64,000 nt of DNA from Pseudomonas sp. CCI4.2 (lineage in GTDB: Bacteria > Pseudomonadota > Gammaproteobacteria > Pseudomonadales > Pseudomonadaceae), in NCBI RefSeq assembly GCF_034350045.1, contig NZ_CP133781.1, positions 3,192,001 to 3,256,000 of the forward strand. The letters are read 5' to 3'. The translations under genes and the position numbers were made by a program. The notes beneath the pieces are model-generated. The model saw only the letters and a program-made list of their open reading frames with translations, did not search any database and had not been told where the DNA came from. This document shows positions 1 to 7,815 of this stretch, piece after piece (position 1 is the stretch's first letter; every line of letters begins with the position of its first letter).

Positions 1-524
1 ATCCTGCCGTTGCGCACGCTTTGTTCAATATGCCAAACCGCGATGAGCGTTTGTTCGGGCCAATCGATACCTTGGTGCTAGCCGATTGTGTGGAAGGGCG
101 CTGGCATCGACATCAACGCTGCGCTTCAGACGCGTCGGTATTACCCAAAAAATACGTCTTGAGCGCCGAGCAAAATAACGCTTTGGATGGCGCTGATCTA
201 CGTCGGGCCACGTTGAAACTTGATGCTCATCTGCTCGAGTATTTTCCTGATCTACGCACATCAGGCAGTTTGCCCCAGCGCTGGCCGGCGTTGCATCAGC
301 AGGTCAGCGATGCCTACGCGCTGGGCTTTAGCAGCCAATCTGACCTGACTTACTACGTCAATATAATTGCCTGGCTTGGCGATTCGCCAATTGCGCAGCA
401 CCCTGAAATTGCTCGATTATTTGACCGCGCTTGCGTGGGGGCATCCAGCACTCGCGTGGCGGCTGCCGCTGAGCTGGCGCGCACCTGGGCCAACAACCAA
501 CCGGCAATGCAGGAGCTGTCATGA
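1..524 (+). CDS. DUF4123-type T6SS adaptor, C-terminal part (partial gene)
   Basis: The reading frame is open to the left edge (first full codon at base 3), so only the C-terminal part of the protein is visible and the TTG at 21 is not a convincing true start. Residues near the left end (FNMPNRDERLFGPID) and the general composition fit DUF4123 adaptor proteins, which load effectors onto VgrG spikes in type VI secretion. The position supports this: its stop overlaps the start of a VasX-like effector gene by 4 bases (ATGA at 521), the usual adaptor-effector arrangement. The family call is from memory of the domain and from context. A different T6SS chaperone family is the main alternative. Confidence 0.6.
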   Translation, partial: PAVAHALFNMPNRDERLFGPIDTLVLADCVEGRWHRHQRCASDASVLPKKYVLSAEQNNALDGADLRRATLKLDAHLLEYFPDLRTSGSLPQRWPALHQQVSDAYALGFSSQSDLTYYVNIIAWLGDSPIAQHPEIARLFDRACVGASSTRVAAAAELARTWANNQPAMQELS

Positions 525-2185
525 ACACTAACCGTCGTATAGACCCTAACCTGGCCGCCGCTGCCGAATCCAAGAGTGACATTCTCAGCTACGGCACCTG
601 TCCCCTACGCCAGCCCAAGGTGCAATTGCTACCGCTGCGTTATGGCCTGGTCGAACACACCGTTCCCACGGCTGAGGTGGCGTTGCCCTACGCGTTGCAA
701 ACGCGGCCATTGGGCGTACGCCTGTTGCGTAACGGCTGGCTGTATATCATCGACAACGGTACGGGCGTTTTGCACGAGTACCGGATTACAAATGGCCTTG
801 TCAGCGCCTTAGTGTGGGAAGGCAAGCAGGTCAGCACTGATCAACGCAGCGCCGTGAGCGCGGAATGTGCACTGATATTTTCCAGAGCCAGCACGCTGAA
901 TGTCACCTACGCCGAGGTGCAGTGGACGGCAGCCAAGTGCAATCGGATGCTCAATAGCGAGGAGGAGCGTGCACGGTTCATGCAGTCGGTCTCACTGGTC
1001 AATGTGAGTTGTGAGCGAGGCGCCAAGAACCTGCTAACCCTGGAACAGACCCAGCGATGGCTCGCCGAACTGGCGCAAGACGAACAGCTTTGTCCTGTTC
1101 CAGACGATGTGCCCGCCGATGAACGAGCGCCCTATCTCTGGGAACAGCCAGCGTATTTTCGTGAACTGCACCTCGGTGAGTTACTTAAACCGGTTCTGCC
1201 GCTCTATCAAAACGACACGCTCTGCCTGGTGGTCGAGGACGACCTCGGCGTATTGCGGGATTTGGCCAATTATCAAGACAAAGTGGTGGGCTGGATCGAA
1301 GCCTGGGCCAACGGCGGGTCACAACCGGGGGCCAATGAACGAGACTATCTGCTGGCCTGCTACATCGAAGCGCTGAGCCTGCTCGACGAAACCAAACTGA
1401 CCGGTATTGCCGCCGCCAGCGATGATCCTGCTTTAAAAGCGATGCTGGAAGAACTGGACCAGTTGCCCTCGCCGCAGCGCGGTCACGCTGGCCGAGCATT
1501 GTTGGATCATTTAAACAATTGCGGAAGGGCGGTTTCCACGTACAAGGACGATCCACCGCAAGCATTGTTGGCGTTACGCCAGGAGGCGTCTGACCAATTT
1601 CGCAAGGAGGAAGGTTTTTTTGCAAGCCTTGCGTTGGGGTCGATAAAAACGGTGATCATTCAGGATGTCGATTGGCGTTATCACACCCGCCAGTTCATGG
1701 CGCCGGCGCCTGATGATTTCGTCGAACGCCATCTTAAAGCGTTAGTGCAACTGGGCAAGGACCAGACCCAGCGAATCAAGGATGTGCTCAGCGGCGCCAA
1801 ATTGGGCCAAAGGGGCGTCAACGAACTGATTGATCGCGCCGCCATGGACCAGACCCTGGCCGAGCATCGTGCACGATTGATGCGCTGGAATGCGTTGCTC
1901 GACCAAATCACCACCGACCGCATAACGTTGGTCACCGCTGACCGCTTCCACCGCGCCGCCTGGTATTTCGATGCCCAACATCAGGAGCAAATGATACTGG
2001 CGTTCAGTGCCGAATACGCCTGCCTGAAAGACATCTGTAGAAGCGACGCTGCCAGTCAAGCCATCCTCGACTGGCTGGAAACGAAACCGCAGTTCAGTTT
2101 GCCGCTACTGCACACCCTGCCCTTTAGCGAACAAACCAGTTGTCGACTCAATACGCTGCGTTGTTCAACGCCGGTTATGGGTTGA
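521..2185 (+). CDS. VasX-like T6SS effector, N-terminal part (frameshifted)
   Basis: This encodes 554 residues resembling the N-terminal region of VasX/BTH_I2691-type effectors, colicin-like proteins delivered by type VI secretion that damage membranes of rival cells. The start (TYGTCPLRQPKVQLLPLRYG-like region at about residues 24-44, followed by RPLGVRLLRNGWLYI) is the recognisable part. The reading frame ends with a short unrelated-looking tail after about residue 540, while the neighbouring frame from 2140 continues the protein (LSTQYAALFNAGYG). The product is therefore probably one protein of about 1185 residues interrupted by loss of one base near 2140. No classic slippery heptamer is visible there. 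It overlaps the upstream adaptor by 4 bases. The family call is fairly sure. Whether the break is real or a sequencing error cannot be told here. Confidence 0.75.
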   Translation: MNTNRRIDPNLAAAAESKSDILSYGTCPLRQPKVQLLPLRYGLVEHTVPTAEVALPYALQTRPLGVRLLRNGWLYIIDNGTGVLHEYRITNGLVSALVWEGKQVSTDQRSAVSAECALIFSRASTLNVTYAEVQWTAAKCNRMLNSEEERARFMQSVSLVNVSCERGAKNLLTLEQTQRWLAELAQDEQLCPVPDDVPADERAPYLWEQPAYFRELHLGELLKPVLPLYQNDTLCLVVEDDLGVLRDLANYQDKVVGWIEAWANGGSQPGANERDYLLACYIEALSLLDETKLTGIAAASDDPALKAMLEELDQLPSPQRGHAGRALLDHLNNCGRAVSTYKDDPPQALLALRQEASDQFRKEEGFFASLALGSIKTVIIQDVDWRYHTRQFMAPAPDDFVERHLKALVQLGKDQTQRIKDVLSGAKLGQRGVNELIDRAAMDQTLAEHRARLMRWNALLDQITTDRITLVTADRFHRAAWYFDAQHQEQMILAFSAEYACLKDICRSDAASQAILDWLETKPQFSLPLLHTLPFSEQTSCRLNTLRCSTPVMG

Positions 2186-4080
2186 TCAACAACATCCCGC
2201 ATTGGACGGAGGTCTCCCAGCACATCGGCCACGGAAAAATCCCGGCCATTGATGCGCTTCCGGCGTCCATCCGAGTGCTTGCCGAGGGTGCCCGCGATGC
2301 AATAACCCCGGCACTGCGTCTCGGCATGGAGCGTATGCAGGATGAATTCGTCCGCGCGATCAACAGCGAAAAAATACCGGACTTGGATCAACTGTTTCGC
2401 AACCTGCCCAAAGCCTTGGCGCCGCAGATTATCGAAGCCGCACGTCGGGAAGGCGTGACCTTTACCGTAGCCACGCCCGAAGAGCTGGCCTCGTTGCAAA
2501 GGGACATCAAGGAGGTCTTCAACCAGCGCTACAAACTAAAGGTGTTGGATAACGAGCGAAAACAAATCGTGGGCAGGAGAGGCCACAAAGAGCCGGGGGC
2601 GCAGGAGCTTCAGCATCAGATTCATGGTGTTCGTGGCTCAATCAACGTGCTGGAAACGCGATTGGCGTTAGCCATCAGCCCTATCGCCGAATTGCCCGAT
2701 GAGTCCATGCGACTGTGGGGCGTCGCACCGGGTAGAGCCGGAGTCACCGTGCTGTTTCCTCCGGCGCAACAGCAAGAAATCGGGAGATTACTGGCGAACG
2801 TGCGCAAAGGGATGAGTGCTGCGCCGAAGTTGAATGTATTGGGGGATGGGGCGGGGTTGTTGGTGTTTTTGGCGCAGTTTGTGAATTTGGTGGTGGCAGC
2901 AGGGGAGGCTAGAAAAAATGGCTGGGATGATCAAAGCTTGCATGCTGTATTTTCGGCCTTCTTGGCCACAGCTACTGCAGGGTTTACAGCCGTCAGGGCA
3001 ATTGCTGACACGGCGTTGACTGCTCGTGCTGCTTCGCTGGCAGGCATATTTCAACAACACGCTGTGGCGGACGTCTATGTACAGCTTGGAAAGCTACACA
3101 TTGGTTTGGGAGTATTAAGTTCGACCACTGGTATCTTAGCTTCAAAAGCTAGCCTCGGGACTCACTATGACAACTGGCAACAGGCGGTGCGTAGCGGCAA
3201 AACCAGACTTGAAAACAGTGCGGCGGTTGCGATGCTTGGCGCAGGAGGCCAACTAACTAGTTACTCATATGATCTCGGCAATGTTCTATATTCCGCTTAT
3301 ACGGTCATAGCAGCACGAGATACGGCCGCACGCACCGCAGCTTGGGCCGCTGCTGGAGTTCGACTGTCCACAGTATTTTTCAGAATGAATATTGCCGGAG
3401 CGCTGTTTACCGTGGTTGAGCTGGGAGGAACTTGGCTCTATAACCGCTACAACCTCTCGCCCCATGATCAATGGCTAGAAAGCACGCCTTGGGGGCTGGA
3501 TGACGACAAGCGGGAAGCGCTAAGCGTTGGCGATTACAAACGTAAATTGACCGGTTTGTTACAGGCTCCCCAAGCTCAGGTGGGCCCCAAGCATTACGCT
3601 GATCGTTGGCAAGACATGCTAATGCAGGCAAGGCCGGGCAGCATCCATCTAGTGATGCCCGGGCTAAGCCTGGCTAACTTACAAGCACCGCTCAGTGGTA
3701 AGGCCTCTCATGTGTTGAGTATCGGCGCGTACCGAGTGATTACGGCTGAATGGGAACGCGGTCGTGATCAAGACCGTTGGGCAATCGTCAGCGAAGAGGT
3801 CATTGCTAGCCTGCAAGTGGTGCAGTCCGCGCCACTGATTCTCGAACTGTTTTATCCGGATGAGCGCGTAAGGCCTTCAACCGTTACCAGGGCACGCCTG
3901 ATTTTGGCCGTGTCCATAGAAACCTACGATGCCGACGGCAGCGCACATAACCAGCTCTATTACCTTTCGCTGGATCCCAAAGGCGAGGGCGTATTTCCTG
4001 TGGCACCGTTTGAGCCGCCATACCGTCAGGCAGAGAGGCTGGCGATTGATCCACTGATGCTGGAGATGCTTCATGGATAA
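2140..4080 (+). CDS. VasX-like T6SS effector, C-terminal membrane-active part
   Basis: This frame holds 646 residues from a TTG at 2140, probably not an independent gene but the continuation of the 521 frame after a one-base shift. It has a charged helical stretch (about residues 1-200) and then a hydrophobic region with several candidate membrane helices (about 240-440, for example near GLLVFLAQFVNLVVAAG and AGALFTVVELGGTWLY), as expected for a VasX-like pore former. A soluble C-terminal tail follows, ending in MLEMLHG. Bases about 2880-3460 look more AT-rich than the flanks, suggesting an exchangeable toxin segment. The last 8 bases overlap the start of the first immunity copy (ATGGATAA at 4073). 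A GGAG at 4062 inside this gene is the ribosome-binding site of that next gene. Confidence 0.72.
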   Translation: MSTQYAALFNAGYGLINNIPHWTEVSQHIGHGKIPAIDALPASIRVLAEGARDAITPALRLGMERMQDEFVRAINSEKIPDLDQLFRNLPKALAPQIIEAARREGVTFTVATPEELASLQRDIKEVFNQRYKLKVLDNERKQIVGRRGHKEPGAQELQHQIHGVRGSINVLETRLALAISPIAELPDESMRLWGVAPGRAGVTVLFPPAQQQEIGRLLANVRKGMSAAPKLNVLGDGAGLLVFLAQFVNLVVAAGEARKNGWDDQSLHAVFSAFLATATAGFTAVRAIADTALTARAASLAGIFQQHAVADVYVQLGKLHIGLGVLSSTTGILASKASLGTHYDNWQQAVRSGKTRLENSAAVAMLGAGGQLTSYSYDLGNVLYSAYTVIAARDTAARTAAWAAAGVRLSTVFFRMNIAGALFTVVELGGTWLYNRYNLSPHDQWLESTPWGLDDDKREALSVGDYKRKLTGLLQAPQAQVGPKHYADRWQDMLMQARPGSIHLVMPGLSLANLQAPLSGKASHVLSIGAYRVITAEWERGRDQDRWAIVSEEVIASLQVVQSAPLILELFYPDERVRPSTVTRARLILAVSIETYDADGSAHNQLYYLSLDPKGEGVFPVAPFEPPYRQAERLAIDPLMLEMLHG

Positions 4081-5203
4081 GAATCAAAAAGCGGCAATAC
4101 CAGAACCGAACTTGCAGCACCCCAAGAAAGCCGGTGACGTTGAACCATTCCCAAGCGGTCGCGTTACTTACTTAGCGCCGCTCCCGCTGCCTACTCAAGC
4201 GCCCACTCACTGCCCTTATGTCGGTGAGCTAAATGATGTCTATCTGGACTTTGGCCTAGGCTCCCCGAAGGTTTTTGCATGGCAGGTCACGTTGGGAGCC
4301 CCGTTCAATGGTTTCGTTATGTGTAGTTTTATCTTACCGTTGCTTTCGGGGTTGATAGGCTTATTCATCGGATACGATTTATCTGAGGCGTGGATACTTA
4401 TCGCAGGCACTCACCGGGTAGGTTTACCATTAACTACAGGAGTCGCTCTATTTGTTTCAGCGATGTCGTTCCTCATCTGGTTCTACGTCCACAACAAATA
4501 CGAAGAAATCATCCCCACCCGCTTCAACCGCCAACGCCGTGAAGTTTGCTTCATGCCCGAAGACTACGAAAAGCCGGTCTTCGTCCCGTGGGAATCCTTA
4601 TCCGCCTGGGTCGTCGAAGCCCAAGGCGCGACCCCGCACGGGGTTCAACGGCAATACGGCATGGGCTTCGGGTTTTTCTATGACGACCGTGTGGTCAGTA
4701 TGGAATTCGGCTGCCCTGTGCTGCCCATCGCTATCAGCAACTGGGAGGCGATTCGCGCTTACATGGAATACGAAGTTCATACCCTAAAAGAAATCACCGA
4801 CCCACTGGACCTGCAAGGCCCCGACGATCCGCCCCACGAAGGCATGCACACCTTCCGCAATGCCCGCGCCCGGTTGCATCAGCAAATCCGCGACAAGCAG
4901 CGGGGCTGGGTGTATGGGTTTTTCTGGTATCTGTATCACGTCATGACCTTCTGGACCCTGCCGTTTTGGCTGTGCGAATGGGAAAACGGCCGCGTTAAAC
5001 GCATGGCCCGTAACGCGTTGCCTGACGCCATGCGCGAATGGTCAGAACCTTTGCCAAAAAACCAATGGGCCAAGCCCAGCCCAGAACTGTTGCGGCTGAG
5101 CGCTCAAGTCAACGCTCTGCACAAACGCAACCCGCGACGTTCGATTACCGGGATATTTGCTGAGGTCTACAGCAGCGAAAATGCTGGGAGGCAACGCGCG
5201 TGA
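4073..5203 (+). CDS. Putative VasX-type immunity membrane protein, copy 1 of 4
   Basis: A 376-residue protein of the kind found directly downstream of VasX-like effectors (I associate it with DUF6708-type proteins, from memory). It presumably protects the producer from the effector by acting in the inner membrane. Visible layout: a conserved soluble N-terminus with a proline-rich PLPLPTQ segment (1-65), two candidate transmembrane helices at about 77-101 and 121-139 separated by a short loop, and a long conserved C-terminal domain (140-376) containing RRRxVCFMPEDY-like and HGVQRQYGMGFGFFYDD segments. A further hydrophobic patch (YGFFWYLYHVMTFWTLPFWL) lies near 280-300. The start overlaps the effector stop by 8 bases, so translation is probably coupled. 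It is the first of four near-identical genes spaced exactly 1245 bp apart. The immunity role is inferred from position and architecture. Confidence 0.78.
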   Translation: MDKNQKAAIPEPNLQHPKKAGDVEPFPSGRVTYLAPLPLPTQAPTHCPYVGELNDVYLDFGLGSPKVFAWQVTLGAPFNGFVMCSFILPLLSGLIGLFIGYDLSEAWILIAGTHRVGLPLTTGVALFVSAMSFLIWFYVHNKYEEIIPTRFNRQRREVCFMPEDYEKPVFVPWESLSAWVVEAQGATPHGVQRQYGMGFGFFYDDRVVSMEFGCPVLPIAISNWEAIRAYMEYEVHTLKEITDPLDLQGPDDPPHEGMHTFRNARARLHQQIRDKQRGWVYGFFWYLYHVMTFWTLPFWLCEWENGRVKRMARNALPDAMREWSEPLPKNQWAKPSPELLRLSAQVNALHKRNPRRSITGIFAEVYSSENAGRQRA

Positions 5204-5325
5204 TGGTCAGGGGCTCGGGAACGCGGCCGGTGGGCGTGTTTCCTACAGCACCGTTTGAGCCGCCATACCGTAAGGCAGAGAGGCTGGCGATTGATCCCCT
5301 GATGCTGGAGATGCTTCATGGATAA
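5203..5325 (+). CDS. Orphan effector-tail mini-ORF 1 (40 codons)
   Basis: A short in-frame ORF from an ATG overlapping the stop of immunity copy 1 (TGATG) to a TAA overlapping the start of copy 2 (ATGGATAA). Bases 5232-5325 match the last 94 bases of the effector gene (3987-4080) with only about six differences, so codons 11-40 reproduce the effector C-terminus ending MLEMLHG. The first ten codons (MVRGSGTRPV) have no counterpart there. A GGGAGG at 5185 lies upstream, and a GGAG at 5307 serves the next gene. It may be translated as a coupling leader, or may simply be a duplicated scar kept because it carries the next ribosome-binding site. Confidence 0.45.
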   Translation: MVRGSGTRPVGVFPTAPFEPPYRKAERLAIDPLMLEMLHG

Positions 5326-6448
5326 GAATCAAAAAGAGGCAACACCAGAACCGAACTTGCAACATCCCAAAAAGGCTGGTGACGTTGAACCATTCCCAAG
5401 CGGTTGCGTTACCTATTTGGCACCACTTCCACTGCCCACTCAATTACCCTCCCACTGCCCTTATGTCGGTGAACTAAACGATGTTTATCTGGACTTTGGG
5501 TTGGGCTCTCCGCAGGTTTTTGCTTGGCAGATTACGCTTGGAGGGGCTTTTAATTGCTTTGTGATGATTAGTTTTGGCTTGCCATTAATTTCGGGATTGA
5601 TAGGTTTATTAATTGGGTACGATCTGTCCGAAGCATGGCAACTTATCTCAGGTACCCACAAAGTAGGTTTGGATCTTAGTATTGGAGTAGGACTATTTTT
5701 GTTTGCTGTAAGTCTCCTCATCTGGTTCTACGTCCACAACAAATACGAAGAAATCATCCCCACCCGCTTTAACCGCCAACGGCGTGAAGTTTGCTTTATG
5801 CCCGAAGACTACGAAAAACCCGTCTTCGTCCCGTGGGAATCCTTATCCGCGTGGGTTATCGAAGCTCAAGGCGCTACCCCGCATGGCGTTCAACGGCAAT
5901 ACGGCATGGGTTTCGGGTTTTTCTATGACGACCGTGTAGTCAGTATGGAATTCGGCTGCCCTGCGCTGCCCATCGCCATCAGTAACTGGGAGGCGATCCG
6001 CGCTTACATGGAGTACGAAGTTCATACGTTAAAAGAAATTGCCGATCCGCTGGACCTGCAAGGCCCGGACGATCCACCCCACGAAGGCCTGCACACTTTC
6101 CGCAATGCGCGCGCCCGGTTGCATCAGCAAATCCGCGACAAGCAGCGGGGTTGGGTGTACGGCTCTTTCTGGTACCTGTACCACGTCATGACCTTCTGGA
6201 CGCTGCCGTTTTGGCTATGCGAATGGGAAAACGGCCGCGTTAAACGCATGGCCCGAAAAGCGTTGCCCGAGGCCATGCGTGAATGGTCAGAACCGTTGCC
6301 GAAAAACCAATGGGCCAAGTCCAGCTCAGAACTGTTGCGGCTGAGCGCCCAAGTCAACGCCCTGCACAAGCGCAACCCGCGACGTTCGATTACCGGGATA
6401 TTTGCTGAGGTCTACAGCAGCGAAAATGCTGGGAGGCAACGCGCGTGA
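5318..6448 (+). CDS. Putative VasX-type immunity membrane protein, copy 2 of 4
   Basis: This is the second 376-residue tandem copy. The N-terminal 65 residues and the C-terminal domain from about residue 136 are almost the same as in copy 1, with scattered substitutions (for example E7 for A7, C30 for R30). The block of about residues 66-133, containing both candidate membrane helices, differs at many positions (ITLGGAFNCFVMISF; LDLSIGVGLFLFAVSL). It shares the LPSHCPYVGEL motif with copy 3 instead of the APTHCPYVGEL of copies 1 and 4. The start overlaps mini-ORF 1 by 8 bases, with GGAG seven bases upstream. The role is inferred as for copy 1. The altered membrane block suggests a different effector variant is recognised. 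Confidence 0.76.
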   Translation: MDKNQKEATPEPNLQHPKKAGDVEPFPSGCVTYLAPLPLPTQLPSHCPYVGELNDVYLDFGLGSPQVFAWQITLGGAFNCFVMISFGLPLISGLIGLLIGYDLSEAWQLISGTHKVGLDLSIGVGLFLFAVSLLIWFYVHNKYEEIIPTRFNRQRREVCFMPEDYEKPVFVPWESLSAWVIEAQGATPHGVQRQYGMGFGFFYDDRVVSMEFGCPALPIAISNWEAIRAYMEYEVHTLKEIADPLDLQGPDDPPHEGLHTFRNARARLHQQIRDKQRGWVYGSFWYLYHVMTFWTLPFWLCEWENGRVKRMARKALPEAMREWSEPLPKNQWAKSSSELLRLSAQVNALHKRNPRRSITGIFAEVYSSENAGRQRA

Positions 6449-6570
6449 TGGTCAGGGGCTCGGGAACGCGGCCGGTGGGCGTGTTTTCTACAGCACCGTT
6501 TGAGCCACCATACCGTCAGGCAGAGAGGCTGGCGATTGATCCACTGATGCTGGAGATGCTTCATGGATAA
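6448..6570 (+). CDS. Orphan effector-tail mini-ORF 2 (40 codons)
   Basis: It has the same organisation as the mini-ORF at 5203: an ATG overlapping the TGA of copy 2, an in-frame duplicate of the effector tail (6477-6570) and a TAA overlapping the start of copy 3. It keeps the effector-type codon CAG (YRQAERL) where mini-ORFs 1 and 3 have AAG, and has a TCT codon where the others have CCT. The frame is therefore intact in an independently drifting copy. Translation is unproven. Confidence 0.45.
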   Translation: MVRGSGTRPVGVFSTAPFEPPYRQAERLAIDPLMLEMLHG

Positions 6571-7693
6571 GAATCAAAAAGCGGCATTACCAGAACCGAA
6601 CTTGCAGCACCCCAAGAAAGCCGGTGACGTTGAACCTTTCCCAAGCGGTCGCGTTACTTACTTAGCGCCGCTCCCGCTGCCCACTCAATTACCCTCCCAC
6701 TGTCCTTATGTCGGTGAACTAAGCGATGTTTATTTGGACTTTGGGCTTGGATCTCCAAAGGTATTTCCATGGCAATATACTTTTGGGCTCCCATTTAACG
6801 CTTTTATTTTTTTTACAATTCTCCTCCCGTTAGGATGTGGATTAATTGGTTTAACAGTTGGTTACAGCGCCAGCGAGGCATGGGCGTTTATTTTAGGGGT
6901 TCGAAACGAAATTTTCGGAATTTCATCTAGTGTCTGCCTATTCGCTTTGATCTTAGGCCTTTTAATCTGGTTCTACGTCCACAACAAATACGAAGAAATC
7001 ATCCCCACCCGTTTCAACCGCCAACGGCGTGAAGTCTGCTTCATGCCCGAAGACTATGAAAAGCCGGTCTTCGTCCCGTGGGAATCCTTGTCCGCCTGGG
7101 TCATCGAGGCCCAAGGCGCGACCCCGCACGGGGTTCAACGGCAATACGGCATGGGCTTCGGGTTTTTCTATGACGACCGTCTGGTCAGTATGGAATTCGG
7201 CTGCCCTGTGCTGCCCATCGCCATCAGCAACTGGGAGGCGATTCGCGCTTACATGGAATACGAAGTTCATACCCTAAAAGAAATCGCCGACCCACTGGAC
7301 CTGCAAGGCCCCGACGATCCGCCCCACGAAGGCATGCACACCTTCCGCAATGCCCGCGCCCGGTTGCATCAGCAAATCCGCGACCAGCAGCGGGGTTGGG
7401 TGTATGGCTTTTTCTGGTACCTGTATCACGTCATGACCTTCTGGACGTTGCCGTTTTGGCTGTGCGAGTGGGAAAACGGCCGCGTTAAACGCATGGCCCG
7501 TAACGCATTGCCCGACGCCATGCGCGAATGGTCAGAACCCTTGCCAAAAAACCAATGGGCCAAGCCCAGCTCAGAACTGTTGCGGCTGAGCGCCCAAGTC
7601 AACGCCCTGCACAAACGCAACCCGCGACGTTCGATTACCGGGATATTTGCTGAGGTCTACGCCAACGGAACTACCGGGAGGCAACGCGCGTGA
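6563..7693 (+). CDS. Putative VasX-type immunity membrane protein, copy 3 of 4
   Basis: This is the third 376-residue tandem copy and the most divergent in the membrane block. Residues about 66-135 (PWQYTFGLPFNAFIFFTILLPLG and GISSSVCLFALILG segments) share few positions with the other copies. The underlying DNA (about 6740-6965) is visibly AT-rich, with runs such as tttatttttttt, against GC-rich flanks. Outside this block it is nearly identical to copies 1, 2 and 4. Its last codons (YANGTTGRQRA) also differ from the YSSENAGRQRA of copies 1 and 2. The start overlaps mini-ORF 2. The pattern points to import of a foreign specificity segment between conserved flanks. Function is inferred from the effector linkage. 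Confidence 0.76.
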   Translation: MDKNQKAALPEPNLQHPKKAGDVEPFPSGRVTYLAPLPLPTQLPSHCPYVGELSDVYLDFGLGSPKVFPWQYTFGLPFNAFIFFTILLPLGCGLIGLTVGYSASEAWAFILGVRNEIFGISSSVCLFALILGLLIWFYVHNKYEEIIPTRFNRQRREVCFMPEDYEKPVFVPWESLSAWVIEAQGATPHGVQRQYGMGFGFFYDDRLVSMEFGCPVLPIAISNWEAIRAYMEYEVHTLKEIADPLDLQGPDDPPHEGMHTFRNARARLHQQIRDQQRGWVYGFFWYLYHVMTFWTLPFWLCEWENGRVKRMARNALPDAMREWSEPLPKNQWAKPSSELLRLSAQVNALHKRNPRRSITGIFAEVYANGTTGRQRA

Positions 7694-7815
7694 TGGTCAG
7701 GGGCTCGGGAACGCGGCCGGTGGGCGTGTTTCCTACAGCACCGTTTGAGCCGCCATACCGTAAGGCAGAGAGGCTGGCGATTGATCCATTGATGCTGGAG
7801 ATGCTTCATGGATAA
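7693..7815 (+). CDS. Orphan effector-tail mini-ORF 3 (40 codons)
   Basis: This is the third in-frame copy of the effector C-terminal tail between immunity copies 3 and 4, with the same TGATG start overlap and ATGGATAA end overlap. The first 31 bases after each immunity gene (TGATGG through CGGCCGGT) are identical at 5201, 6446 and 7691. After copy 4 the sequence diverges right after TGATGG, so the array stops there. Whether any peptide is made is unknown. Confidence 0.45.
   Translation: MVRGSGTRPVGVFPTAPFEPPYRKAERLAIDPLMLEMLHG

Noticed and set aside
2130..2150. Programmed ribosomal frameshift in the VasX-like gene
   Set aside because: No X XXY YYZ heptamer, no A-rich slippery run and no obvious downstream stem. 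A simple one-base deletion or sequencing error is more economical, though not excluded.
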